Virus record (IMG/VR): IMGVR_UViG_3300048997_000487
Span: 1-35,259 of that record
Direction: 5' to 3' (one strand)
DNA: 35,259 nucleotides
Source of the DNA: a virus
Part shown: piece after piece, positions 20,062 through 27,840 of the stretch
Layout of the letters: each line of letters opens with the position of its first letter
Position numbering within the stretch: the first letter of the stretch is position 1
Made by a program: the position numbers and the translations under genes
Notes under the pieces: generated by a model
Told to the model about the DNA's origin: nothing
Databases searched by the model: none
The model's input: the letters and a program-made list of their open reading frames with translations, nothing else

Positions 20062-21192
20062 GTGCCGGCCGACCGCACGCTGGCCAACGACCTCGCCCAG
20101 GCCCTCACCGAGATGTACGCCGGCGCGCAGCAGGAGATCGCCCAGAACATCGCCGATCGCCTCAAGGTCGGCATCGACCAACCCGGCTGGGATCACGCCA
20201 AGCTGGCCGCACTCGGCGAGCTCCGCAACGGCATCCAGGGTGTGCTGCACCGGTTGGCCACCGACACCACCGGGCAGGTCCAGCAGACGATCGTGCTGGC
20301 CTTCGCCCGCGGTGCCGACGCCGGCGTCGACGAGCTGGCGAAGATAGCCGGCTGGTCGGACAAGCAGCGCGCCGAGTTCCAACGGGCCGGCCTCAACGTG
20401 CACGCCGTGCACACCCTGGCGTTCGCGCTGCGCTCGACCCTGCTGGGCACGCACCTGCGAATCCTGCGGTGGTCGCTGGACGCCTACCGCGAGGTCGTGG
20501 CCAAGGCCGCGGCCACCGGTCCCGGCCTGATCGGCACACGCACCCGCCGGCAGGTTGCCCAGAAGGCATGGTCGGAGCTACTCCGGCAGGGCATCACCGG
20601 GTTCGTCGACAAGGCCGGCCGGCGGTGGCAGCTCGCCAGCTACGTCGAGATGGCCACGCGCACCGTCATCACGCACGCCGTGGTGCAGGCCCACTCCGAC
20701 CAGCTCGACGCGCTCGGCGTGGACCTGCGGATCGTGTCCAACGCGCCACAGGAATGCGCCAAATGCCGGCCGTGGGAAGGCAAGATCCTCACCGCCCACA
20801 ACGAGCGATACATCCTGATGCGGACCAGGTCCGTGGTCACCGGCGAACCGATGGTCGTGCGGATCGCAGGCTCGGTGGACTACGCGATCTCCCGTGGCCT
20901 GCTGCACCCGAACTGTCGGCACACGATCAACGCCTACCTGCCCGGCGCCACCAAAGTCCCGACCAACACGGCCGACCCGGACGGCGACAAGGCGCGGCAG
21001 CAGCTACGCGCGCTCGAGCGCGAGGTGCGCGCCGCCAAGATGCAGGCCGCGGCCGCGATCGACCCGGCCGCGGCGGCCGCCGCACGAGCGAAGGTCCGCG
21101 CGGTGCAGGCCCAGATCCGCCAGCACATCGCGACCGCGCCGACCCAGCTGTTCCGGCAGTCCCACCGCGAACAGATCGGCACCGCCAGATAG
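20062..21192 (+). CDS. Phage minor capsid protein (min_cap2 / MuF-like)
   Basis: Protein of 376 aa, three bases after the portal stop. The N-terminal half is helical; residues about 225-290 contain QECAKCRPWEGKILTAHN and SRGLLHPNCRHTINAYLPG. This Cys-x-x-Cys plus HPNCRHT pattern is the hallmark of minor capsid protein family 2, related to MuF. Such proteins sit in the prohead near the portal and may be ejected or aid head assembly. The C-terminus is a long Ala-rich helix (AAAAARAKVRAVQAQIRQHI). Confidence 0.88.
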   Translation: MPADRTLANDLAQALTEMYAGAQQEIAQNIADRLKVGIDQPGWDHAKLAALGELRNGIQGVLHRLATDTTGQVQQTIVLAFARGADAGVDELAKIAGWSDKQRAEFQRAGLNVHAVHTLAFALRSTLLGTHLRILRWSLDAYREVVAKAAATGPGLIGTRTRRQVAQKAWSELLRQGITGFVDKAGRRWQLASYVEMATRTVITHAVVQAHSDQLDALGVDLRIVSNAPQECAKCRPWEGKILTAHNERYILMRTRSVVTGEPMVVRIAGSVDYAISRGLLHPNCRHTINAYLPGATKVPTNTADPDGDKARQQLRALEREVRAAKMQAAAAIDPAAAAAARAKVRAVQAQIRQHIATAPTQLFRQSHREQIGTAR

Positions 21193-21201
21193 GAGATCAC
21201 C

Positions 21202-21369
21202 GTGGCCAAGATGGCGCCGCCCGGCACGGGCGCACGGTTCAAGATGCTCGCCGCCAAGCTGGCGACGAAGGGTGCGACCGATCCGGATGCGCTCGCGGCC
21301 AAGATCGGCCGCAAGAAGTACGGCAAGAAGGCGTTCCAGATGATGGCCGCCGCCGGCCGCAAGAGCTGA
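21202..21369 (+). CDS. Small basic 55-aa protein
   Basis: GTG preceded by AGGAGA. The product is Lys-rich and helical: ARFKMLAAKLATKGATDPDA, then KIGRKKYGKKAFQMMAAAG. Small proteins of this exact style lie next to minor capsid genes in many actinophages. Function unknown; perhaps DNA-neutralising. Confidence 0.7.
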   Translation: MAKMAPPGTGARFKMLAAKLATKGATDPDALAAKIGRKKYGKKAFQMMAAAGRKS

Positions 21370-21371
21370 CC

Positions 21372-21620
21372 GTGTCGGCATTCGACAAGCTCGACCCGGC
21401 AGCTCGACGAGCCGCGTTCGCGCACATGTCGGCCGCCGGCAAGGTGGCCCGAGCCAAGAAGCCAGGCCACCGCACGGCGGCCCGCAAGATGGCCACCGCA
21501 CATGATCTGAAGGCGGCACAGGACGCCCGTATCCGAGCCGCCACCCGATCGCGCATCCAGTCCGACATCGCCGAGACCAGGCGTCAACAGGCGATCTGGG
21601 CACGACGCCCGAGCAAGTAA
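21372..21620 (+). CDS. Small basic 82-aa protein
   Basis: GTG two bases after the previous stop. Helical and basic throughout: FDKLDPAARRAAFAHMSAAG, KVARAKKPGHRTAARKMATA, AETRRQQAIWARRPSK. Shares with the preceding protein a composition suited to binding DNA or to acting inside the head. No family recognised. Confidence 0.6.
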   Translation: MSAFDKLDPAARRAAFAHMSAAGKVARAKKPGHRTAARKMATAHDLKAAQDARIRAATRSRIQSDIAETRRQQAIWARRPSK

Positions 21621-21651
21621 TACCTATCACCGTCCCGAAAGGACAGCTACG

Positions 21652-22365
21652 ATGCCGGACATCCCGTCGACGGCGCCAGGCGCGCCAGCCGACGCGGGAA
21701 CTGGTGGCCAGGCGCCGACCGGAACCCAACCGCCCGCAGCAACACCGCCCGTACAGACCGGTCAGCAGCCAGGGCCTGGCGCCCAGCCGCCGGCGACCGG
21801 CCAGCCGCAGGACATCTCGTCGCTGCCGGACTGGGCACAGAGGATCATCACCGAAACCCGCGCCGAGGCCGCCCAGCACCGCACCGCCAAGCAGACCGCG
21901 ACGCAGGAGGCCCAGGCGGCCAAGACGCAGCGCGATCAGGTGCTGAAGGCCATGGGGCTCAACCCCGACGGCACCGACGCACCAGCCACCACCGAGGCCT
22001 TGACGGCCCAGGTGGAGCAGCAACAGGCAGTCGCCTGGACGGCGGCCGTCGAGCTCAACGTGTTCCGCACGGCCCAGGCGGCCGGCGCGAACGGTGAGGC
22101 CCTACTCGACTCACGGGCGTTTGTCGACTCGCTCGACGCGTTCACCGAGGACGACCCGCAGTCGCCGGACTTCCGGACCAAGCTCGAGGCCCACATCAAG
22201 GCCTACGTCGAGCAACACCCGACGTTCAAGGCGAACGCCACCACGACCACCGCACCACCACGCGCCGGCGGCGACCGCCCGGCGGGCGGCAGCGGCACCC
22301 AACCCCAACGCCCGCAAGGACTCGGTGCGGCCATCAAGGCCCACTACGGCCAACGCGGCAGCTGA
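21652..22365 (+). CDS. Scaffolding protein
   Basis: Protein of 237 aa preceded by GAAAGGA. Pro/Gln/Gly-rich disordered N-terminus (1-55), then a long Ala/Gln/Lys coiled coil (IITETRAEAAQHRTAKQTAT, QEAQAAKTQRDQVLKAMGL), then helices and a Pro-rich tail ending in a basic C-terminus (LGAAIKAHYGQRGS). Size, composition and place directly upstream of the major capsid gene are standard for phage scaffolds, which organise the procapsid and then leave. Confidence 0.85.
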   Translation: MPDIPSTAPGAPADAGTGGQAPTGTQPPAATPPVQTGQQPGPGAQPPATGQPQDISSLPDWAQRIITETRAEAAQHRTAKQTATQEAQAAKTQRDQVLKAMGLNPDGTDAPATTEALTAQVEQQQAVAWTAAVELNVFRTAQAAGANGEALLDSRAFVDSLDAFTEDDPQSPDFRTKLEAHIKAYVEQHPTFKANATTTTAPPRAGGDRPAGGSGTQPQRPQGLGAAIKAHYGQRGS

Positions 22366-22388
22366 CCCCAGCAAAGTAGGAGGCGACT

Positions 22389-23462
22389 GTGCCTGTCACC
22401 CTGGCACAAGCGGCACTGAACACCCTGGTCGACATGGACTTCTCCGTGATCGACAACTTCCGGCGCTACAGCTGGCTCTACGACCACATCGTGTTCGACG
22501 ACACGGTCACCCCCGGCACCGGCGGCGCGTCCCTGACCTACGGCTACACCCAGCTCGTCACGGCGGCCTCGGCCGCATTCCGTGCCTACAACACGGAATA
22601 CGTGCCCGGCCAGGCCGTGCGGACCCAGAAGAATGTGAACCTCAAGCCGATGGGCGCGGCGTTCACCGTGGACCGAGCACTGGCCAACCTCGGCCCGTCG
22701 GCCACCAACGAGGTCACGTTCCAGATGCAGCAGGCGATGACCTCGCTGAAGACCCAGGCCCAGTTCGCCTTCGTCAACGCGGACAGCAGCGTCGACGCCA
22801 ACGGGTTCGACGGGCTCAACAAGACCCTGACCGGCACGTCCACGGAGTATTTCCCGAACTCCTCGACGACCAACTTCCTGGACATCAGCCAGGCCACCAT
22901 GGCGGCCACCACCCAGCTGGGCGGCTACCCGGCGGCCGCGGCCAGCGCGCTGGACATCATCGACGACGCGCTGTCGCGGATCGTGCCCTCGCACACCGGT
23001 TCCGGCGACCAGGGCGCGCCCGGCGCACTACCGCCCGGCGTGAAGGCCGTATTGGGCAACACCACGTCGATCCTGCGGATGCGCAGCCTGGCCCGCGCGG
23101 CCGGCCTGTACACCCAGACCAAGGACGACTTCGGCAACCCGATCGAGACCTACGGCGACTGGGTCCTGGTCGACATCGGTAACAAGCCCGACGACTCCGC
23201 GCCGATCATCCCGCTCGGCGCCCGCAACGTCGGCGGCAGTGGCGGCAACCAGACCGGCGTCACCGACCTCTACGCGGTGTCCTTCGGCCTGGATGCCGTC
23301 CACGCGGCGGCCGCAGCCGGCAGCCCGCTCATGCAGTCCTGGCTGCCCGACTTCAGCATCGCGGGCGCGGTGAAGACAGGCGAGATCGAGATGGGTCCGT
23401 TCGCGCTGGTCATCAAGAACACCAAGGCCTGCGCCGCGATCCGCAACATCAAGGTGGCGTGA
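22389..23462 (+). CDS. Major capsid protein (HK97-fold)
   Basis: GTG start after GTAGGAGG, the best ribosome binding site in the structural region, as expected for the most abundant protein. 357 aa: VTLAQAALNTLVDMDFSVID, LYDHIVFDDTVTPGTGGASL, GQAVRTQKNVNLKPMGAAFT, TNEVTFQMQQAMTSLKTQAQ (spine helix-like), then a P-domain region and the C-terminal ACAAIRNIKVA. It lacks an N-terminal delta-domain/protease, consistent with the separate scaffold gene. Confidence 0.9.
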   Translation: MPVTLAQAALNTLVDMDFSVIDNFRRYSWLYDHIVFDDTVTPGTGGASLTYGYTQLVTAASAAFRAYNTEYVPGQAVRTQKNVNLKPMGAAFTVDRALANLGPSATNEVTFQMQQAMTSLKTQAQFAFVNADSSVDANGFDGLNKTLTGTSTEYFPNSSTTNFLDISQATMAATTQLGGYPAAAASALDIIDDALSRIVPSHTGSGDQGAPGALPPGVKAVLGNTTSILRMRSLARAAGLYTQTKDDFGNPIETYGDWVLVDIGNKPDDSAPIIPLGARNVGGSGGNQTGVTDLYAVSFGLDAVHAAAAAGSPLMQSWLPDFSIAGAVKTGEIEMGPFALVIKNTKACAAIRNIKVA

Positions 23463-23465
23463 ACC

Positions 23466-23825
23466 ATGGCCCGATACCGCATCGAGACCCCCGTCCAGGG
23501 CGCGACCACCGATCTCGGTCCGGTCCACTTCCACCAGGGCGTGGCCGAGGTCGACGAGGTGCCGCACTGGCTGCGCAACTACTGCGAGCAGAACGGCTAC
23601 CCGATCACCGACACCCAGCCGCCCGTCGACGAGGACCAGGCCGACGGCGGCGTCGAGGACGACGACGCCAACCCGCTCACCCCACCGCCGGCCAACGCCA
23701 AGGTGACGGTCTGGCGCGAGCACGCGATCGCCGTCGGCGGCGATCCGGAGCTCGTCAACAAGATGAACCGTGACGAGCTGGTCGCCCAGTTCGGCACCAC
23801 GACCCAGGAAGGACAGTCGGCATGA
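23466..23825 (+). CDS. Hypothetical head-region protein
   Basis: Protein of 119 aa. N-terminal beta segment (RYRIETPVQGATTDLGPVHF) followed by GVAEVDEVPHWLRNYCEQNG, an acidic linker, and a short SAP-like helical end (WREHAIAVGGDPELVNKMNR). This form, a small structural domain with an acidic linker and a SAP-like tail, is common after actinophage major capsid genes. Role unknown. Overlaps the next gene by four bases. Confidence 0.75.
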   Translation: MARYRIETPVQGATTDLGPVHFHQGVAEVDEVPHWLRNYCEQNGYPITDTQPPVDEDQADGGVEDDDANPLTPPPANAKVTVWREHAIAVGGDPELVNKMNRDELVAQFGTTTQEGQSA

Positions 23826-24445
23826 CCGAGCTCGGTCGCTACACCGGCATCTACCGCGACGAGCTGGCCGGCGTGGCCGACAGCGTCCGGCAGGACATGG
23901 CCGGCCTGTCCCTCGTCACCGACGTCGGCGGGAAGTTCCACCGCTACAACATCCCCCGCTGGTCGGTCTCGGCCGACCTGGCCGCGCTCACCACCCAGAT
24001 CATGACCTCGACGCCGCTGTTCCTGCGCAAGGGCGACGTGGTCACCAACCTGTCGTTCATGTCCGGCGGCACCGCCGCCGGCACGCCGACGAACTGGTGG
24101 TTCGCGCTGTACAACACTGCGGCCACGCCGGCGCTGGTGGCCCAGACCGCCGACCAGCTCACCGCGGCCTGGGCGGCGAACACCGTCAAGACGCTGGCCC
24201 TGTCGGCGCCCTACACGGTGCCCGCCGACGGCATCTACTGGGCGGCCGCCATGGTCAAGGCCACCACGGTGCCGACCCTGGCCGGCGCGCCGTCGGTGCG
24301 CACGCCGGCGGCGGCGGCGATCTTCGCGGCGGACGGCGAGCAGCCGCTGGCGCAGACCTTCGGGTCCGCGCTCGTGGGCACCGCGCCAGCCACGATCGCC
24401 ACGCCGACGACCGTCGCGACGATCCCCTGGGTCGCCGCGAACTGA
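23822..24445 (+). CDS. Hypothetical structural protein (capsid-associated)
   Basis: Protein of 207 aa, beta-rich and Ala/Thr-rich: FHRYNIPRWSVSADLAALTT, MTSTPLFLRKGDVVTNLSFM, TPTNWWFALYNTAATPALVA, YTVPADGIYWAAAMVKATTV. The regular strand pattern suggests a jelly-roll or Ig-like fold, perhaps a decoration or fibre on the head. It starts inside the previous stop (ATGA) and is followed by a stem-loop. Confidence 0.68.
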   Translation: MTELGRYTGIYRDELAGVADSVRQDMAGLSLVTDVGGKFHRYNIPRWSVSADLAALTTQIMTSTPLFLRKGDVVTNLSFMSGGTAAGTPTNWWFALYNTAATPALVAQTADQLTAAWAANTVKTLALSAPYTVPADGIYWAAAMVKATTVPTLAGAPSVRTPAAAAIFAADGEQPLAQTFGSALVGTAPATIATPTTVATIPWVAAN

Positions 24446-24460
24446 CCGTCTCGAACCACG

Positions 24461-24495
24461 GTGCCCCCGGCCGGTTGACAGACGGCCGGGCGCAC
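24461..24495 (+). terminator. Stem-loop without U-tract between head genes
   Basis: CCCGGCCG (24466-24473) pairs with CGGCCGGG (24483-24490) around a 9-base loop, extended after one mismatch by GTGC/GCAC. There is no T-run, so it is more likely an attenuator or mRNA-stabilising hairpin than a full terminator. Confidence 0.45.
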
Positions 24496-24514
24496 CGTCC
24501 CGAATGGAGCATCC

Positions 24515-24772
24515 ATGCCCACCTACGAGAAGCGGGACGCCGACGGCACCGTCCTCGAGCGCACCGTCACCCTGCCGCCCGACCGCGACGGCTCCGGCTA
24601 CGACGAGCAGATGGCCGCACTCGCCGCCGCCGACAACATCCCCTGGCACCTGGTCGACGAGCACCCGGCCGCCATCGACCCCACCCCGGCGGCCTACTCC
24701 GCTGCGGCCGCCGCTGCCAGCACCGCCGTCCCGCCGTTCGCCCACGACGACCTGAAGACCGAGGAGGTCTGA
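24515..24772 (+). CDS. Hypothetical 85-aa protein
   Basis: Preceded by GAATGGAGCATCC. Begins with PTYEKRDADGTVLERTVTLP, then helical YDEQMAALAAADNIPWHLVD, and an Ala-rich linker with an acidic end. Soluble, acidic, of unknown function in the head-gene cluster. Confidence 0.65.
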   Translation: MPTYEKRDADGTVLERTVTLPPDRDGSGYDEQMAALAAADNIPWHLVDEHPAAIDPTPAAYSAAAAAASTAVPPFAHDDLKTEEV

Positions 24773-24773
24773 C

Positions 24774-25121
24774 ATGGCACGCACCGCGCGTACCGCCGTC
24801 AACGCCAAGACCCAGCCCAACATCGTCGTCGTCCCGTGGCAGGTCGACTCGGCCAACGGCGAGTCCTTCGCCTACGCCGGCGGCGCGAACAAGCTGATCG
24901 TGAACAACGGTTCGGCCGGCTCGATCACCGTCACGGTCCGCGCCACCACCGGCGCCAAGCTCGCCGACGGCACCGCCATCGCAGACAAGGTCGTCACCGT
25001 CGGCATCGGCGCACTCCAGTGCATCAACGAGGCCTCCACCGAGCAGCAGGCCGACGGGAACGTGTACGTCGACTACTCGGCCACCGGCGCGGCGATCCTC
25101 GCCTACGTCCTGCAGGGCTGA
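24774..25121 (+). CDS. Small beta-sandwich structural protein
   Basis: Protein of 115 aa. Strong beta-strand alternation (NIVVVPWQVDSANGESFAYA, KLIVNNGSAGSITVTVRATT, GNVYVDYSATGAAILAYVL) typical of a capsid decoration or stabilising protein. Preceded by GAGGAGG. The decoration role is inferred from fold and position. Confidence 0.7.
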   Translation: MARTARTAVNAKTQPNIVVVPWQVDSANGESFAYAGGANKLIVNNGSAGSITVTVRATTGAKLADGTAIADKVVTVGIGALQCINEASTEQQADGNVYVDYSATGAAILAYVLQG

Positions 25122-25124
25122 TCG

Positions 25125-25574
25125 GTGACCAGCGCGTTCGTCCCGGTCTACGCCACCCTGGCCGACCTGACCGCGTACGCGCCCGCCGAGGTCGCCTCGG
25201 AACTGCCGACCGGGGCGGAGGCGACCCGGATCCTGACGAGCGCGTCGATGACGATCTACAAGGCCACCAAGACCGCCATCTACCAGACCGACAACACCGG
25301 GCTGCCCTCGACGGAGCCGTTCATCACCGGGTTCAAACGGGCCACCTGCGCACAGGTCGTGTGGTGGCTGGAGACCAGCGACGAGCTGGGCATCGCCGGC
25401 TCGTTCGCCAACGTCAGCATCGGCGGTGTGACCCTGGCCCGCGGCGGCCGCGGTGACACCACCACCGTCACCGGCGTGCAGCTCGCGCCGCAGGCCCTGA
25501 TCGAGCTGGAGATGTGCCAGGCCCGGCCGAACACGGTCGCCCAGATCTACCCTTGGGAGCAGGCATGGCCCTGA
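25125..25574 (+). CDS. Head-tail connector (gp6/adaptor-like)
   Basis: Protein of 149 aa from a GTG. Contains YATLADLTAYAPAEVASELP, MTIYKATKTAIYQTDN, FKRATCAQVVWWLETSD and APQALIELEMCQARPNT, the helical outline of head-completion adaptors that sit under the portal. First of the connector series (adaptor, stopper, gp10-like, terminator). Overlaps the next gene by ten bases. Confidence 0.72.
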   Translation: MTSAFVPVYATLADLTAYAPAEVASELPTGAEATRILTSASMTIYKATKTAIYQTDNTGLPSTEPFITGFKRATCAQVVWWLETSDELGIAGSFANVSIGGVTLARGGRGDTTTVTGVQLAPQALIELEMCQARPNTVAQIYPWEQAWP

Positions 25575-25879
25575 TCCCGCGGTTCCTGTTGCAGCACAGG
25601 GCGATCATCGAGCCGTACCTGGGGACCTCGGCGAAAGGCCCCCAGTACGGCCCACCCGTCACGGTGCGATGTCTCGTGGTGGACAAGCGGAAGCTGGTCC
25701 GCGGCGCCGACCAGGACCAGGTGATCTCCTCGACGCAGGTATTCTGCCGGCCCAGCGTGGTCGCGCCGGTGCATTCCCGAGCCACGGTGAACGGCAAGTC
25801 CGCCACCGTGATCACCCAGGACAACGCCGATGGCGGCTTCCTGCCGACCCCGGACCATATCCAGCTGTACCTGACCTGA
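25565..25879 (+). CDS. Head closure / stopper protein
   Basis: Start chosen at ATG 25565, five bases after GGAGC; an in-frame start further upstream would overlap the previous gene much more. The 104-aa beta-rich product (IIEPYLGTSAKGPQYGPPVT, VRCLVVDKRKLVRG, ISSTQVFCRPSVVAPVHSRA, DHIQLYLT) resembles the small beta-barrel stopper proteins following adaptors. Function inferred by order and fold. Confidence 0.65.
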   Translation: MALIPRFLLQHRAIIEPYLGTSAKGPQYGPPVTVRCLVVDKRKLVRGADQDQVISSTQVFCRPSVVAPVHSRATVNGKSATVITQDNADGGFLPTPDHIQLYLT

Positions 25880-25892
25880 CCGGCGGTGGCGC

Positions 25893-26264
25893 GTGGACAA
25901 CGTGCATGTGGACTGGTTCGGCGACAAGGTCGACACCATCGTCACCGGCGCCGCGCGTCGCGGCCTGAAGCTGGCGATGGAGCACCTGCTGCAGGTGTCG
26001 AACGAACGCGTGCCCATCGAAGAGGGCACGTTGATGCGGTCCGGGAAGGCCGGCGTGGACGAGGCCGAGCTGATCGGCATGGTCACCTACTCGGCCCGCA
26101 ACGACAAGGACGACTACGACTACGCGGTGCGCCAGCACGAGGACCTCACCCTGCGGCACGCGGCCGGGCGGACCGCGAAGTTCCTCGAGGCACCGCTGCT
26201 CGAGGAAAAGGACACGATGGCGAAGATCGTGGCCGAGACGATCCGCCGCGCCAGCCAGGGATGA
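25893..26264 (+). CDS. HK97 gp10-like neck protein
   Basis: Protein of 123 aa from GTG. KLAMEHLLQVSNERVPIEEG, TLMRSGKAGVDEAELIGMVT, YDYAVRQHEDLTLRHAAGRT, KFLEAPLLEEKDTMAKIVAE: the pattern V-P-x-x-x-G-x-L-x-x-S followed by Y-A-x-x-x-H-E is characteristic of the HK97 gp10/tail-completion family. It joins head and tail. Confidence 0.82.
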   Translation: MDNVHVDWFGDKVDTIVTGAARRGLKLAMEHLLQVSNERVPIEEGTLMRSGKAGVDEAELIGMVTYSARNDKDDYDYAVRQHEDLTLRHAAGRTAKFLEAPLLEEKDTMAKIVAETIRRASQG

Positions 26265-26271
26265 GAGAGCC

Positions 26272-26700
26272 GTGACTCCAACGCTGATCGAACAGGTCGC
26301 CGCACTGCTGGGCCAGCGCGAGCTCGGCGTGTACGCGCCGGACGACACGACCGGCACGATCTTCCTGGCCGCACTGCCCGAACAACCGGTCCAGGCGATC
26401 ACCGTCGCCCAGTACCCCGGCATCGAGTCCGACGCGAAGCTGGGCTACGACCAGCCCTCCATTCAGATCCGCGTGCGCGGTTTGGACACCGACGCCACCG
26501 ACGCGCTGCGAACCGCCCAGCGCGTCTACGACGCCCTGCACGGCCTGTCCAGCATCACCCTGCCCGGCGGGATCTGGCTGGTGTCCTGCGTGGGCACCCA
26601 GGCCGGCCCTGCCTACATCGGGCGGGACCTGTCCGGCCGGCACGAGTACACCGTCAATTTCCGGATGCACGTCCGCAACACCGCCGGCGGGCGGGAATAG
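26272..26700 (+). CDS. Tail terminator / minor capsid protein
   Basis: GTG start. 142 aa: LIEQVAALLGQRELGVYAPD, QAITVAQYPGIESDAKLGYD, IQIRVRGLDTDATDALRTAQ, RVYDALHGLSSITLPGGIWL, YTVNFRMHVRNTAGG. Fold pattern (helix, strand, helix, strand) and place before the tail tube match phage tail terminators, which cap the tube and bind the head. Confidence 0.78.
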   Translation: MTPTLIEQVAALLGQRELGVYAPDDTTGTIFLAALPEQPVQAITVAQYPGIESDAKLGYDQPSIQIRVRGLDTDATDALRTAQRVYDALHGLSSITLPGGIWLVSCVGTQAGPAYIGRDLSGRHEYTVNFRMHVRNTAGGRE

Positions 26701-26710
26701 GAGAACCATC

Positions 26711-27166
26711 ATGGCCGTGGCCAAGCTCCCGGCACGCGCGATCATCTTCCAGGTCCAGGCCGCCGACGGCGTCACCTGGCTCGCGGTCGGTGGCCTCAAC
26801 GACTTCCAGGCCGACCCGAGCGCGAACTCGGCGACCGCCGACACCACCACGTTCGACTCCGGCGGCAACTACGAGCAGCGCGTCATGCAGCGCGGCGCGA
26901 TGATCACCCTCGCCGGCCTGCGCCTCGCCGACACGGTGACCGGCACCCTGGACGCCGGGCAGGCCCGCCTGGACTTCCTCGGCGTCCAGACCGGCGAGGC
27001 CTCCGCGGGCACCGCCCGGTTCCGGTTCGGCGCCGCGGATCCGCAGTGGCGCGTGTGGACGTGCACCGTGGACCCCTCGCCGTTGGGCGGCAAGAACAAC
27101 GACGAGACCTCGTGGGGGGCCAAGATCACCCGGTCCGGCGCGACGACCCTCACCACCGCGCCGTGA
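26711..27166 (+). CDS. Major tail (tube) protein
   Basis: Protein of 151 aa preceded by AGGAGAACC. Typical opening of actinophage tube proteins: AIIFQVQAADGVTWLAVGGL then NDFQADPSANSATADTTTFD, GNYEQRVMQRGAMITLAGLR, and a final VWTCTVDPSPLGGKNNDETS. Forms stacked hexamers of the flexible tail. The assembly chaperone gene starts in its stop (GTGA). Confidence 0.88.
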   Translation: MAVAKLPARAIIFQVQAADGVTWLAVGGLNDFQADPSANSATADTTTFDSGGNYEQRVMQRGAMITLAGLRLADTVTGTLDAGQARLDFLGVQTGEASAGTARFRFGAADPQWRVWTCTVDPSPLGGKNNDETSWGAKITRSGATTLTTAP

Positions 27167-27684
27167 CCGCCCTGGGCAAGCCGGTCGTCGACGAGGCGGT
27201 CGGGCTGGAGCAGGACGACTTCCTCGCGTTCTGGCGTACCCGCCAGGCCGAGGCCGCACCGGAGACCAAGCGCATCCTCGGCGTCGAGGTGGTCGTGCCC
27301 ACCGACATGCCGCTGCGGGTCGAGACGATGGCCGCGCAGATGCAGGACACACAGGATTCGGCCGAACTCAAGGCACTCCTGGCGGAACTGTTCGGTGCCG
27401 ACCACCTGGACGCCTGGATCGCCCACGGCCTCACGGCCCAGATGATGAAGGTCATCGTCGCGTGGGGCATTGCCAACGCCACCGGCACGCCCTGCACATT
27501 CGAACGCGCGATGGAACTGGCCGAGCAGGCCGAGGCCGACGAAGCGGGAAAAGCTCTGCCGGTGGCCAATCGCGCGGATCGGCGGGTCTCATCTGGCACC
27601 GGCAAGTCCGCGAGCACTGGGCGCTCATCGTCGCCGACTTCCGCCGCGAGTACGACCTCACGCCGACGCAAATCGGCGAGCTGA
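27163..27684 (+). CDS. Tail assembly chaperone, short form
   Basis: GTG overlapping the tail tube stop. In the zero frame it gives 173 aa: LEQDDFLAFWRTRQAEAAPE, LRVETMAAQMQDTQDSAELK, LFGADHLDAWIAHGLTAQMM, CTFERAMELAEQAEADEAGK. After the slippery site at 27546 the zero-frame sequence becomes Ser/Thr/Arg-rich and low-complexity, suggesting that the -1 frame is the functional continuation. Corresponds to lambda gpG. It binds the tape measure during tail assembly and is not expected in virions. Confidence 0.85.
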   Translation: MTALGKPVVDEAVGLEQDDFLAFWRTRQAEAAPETKRILGVEVVVPTDMPLRVETMAAQMQDTQDSAELKALLAELFGADHLDAWIAHGLTAQMMKVIVAWGIANATGTPCTFERAMELAEQAEADEAGKALPVANRADRRVSSGTGKSASTGRSSSPTSAASTTSRRRKSAS

Positions 27685-27809
27685 CCAGCCGCACGTTCGC
27701 CTGGTATCTCCGCGGGTTGTCCGAGCAGTCGGTGTGGCGGATCACCGTCAGCAATGAGCCACCGACGCTCACCGGCCAGGCCGCCCAGGATTGGCTCAAC
27801 ATGATGTAG
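27163..27809 (+). CDS. Tail assembly chaperone, -1 frameshift fusion (G-T type)
   Basis: Reading 130 codons to 27552, slipping back one base on GGGAAAA, and continuing gives about 215 aa. The -1 frame adds GLIWHRQVREHWALIVADF, REYDLTPTQIGELTSRTFAW, LRGLSEQSVWRITVSNE and ends in DWLNMM. This second part has normal codon usage and resembles the gpT part of other siphoviruses; it has no good start of its own. As in lambda, a small ratio of fusion to short form is expected. Confidence 0.82.
27546..27552 (+). other. Programmed -1 ribosomal frameshift site GGGAAAA
   Basis: The heptamer is in the exact phase G-GGA-AAA of the upstream gene (codons GCG GGA AAA), so both tRNAs can re-pair after slipping -1. 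It lies just where the coding signal passes from the zero frame to the -1 frame, and between the two halves of the tail chaperone. Confidence 0.85.
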
Positions 27810-27840
27810 CACAACAACTTCATAGTGAGGGCGGTGAGTC

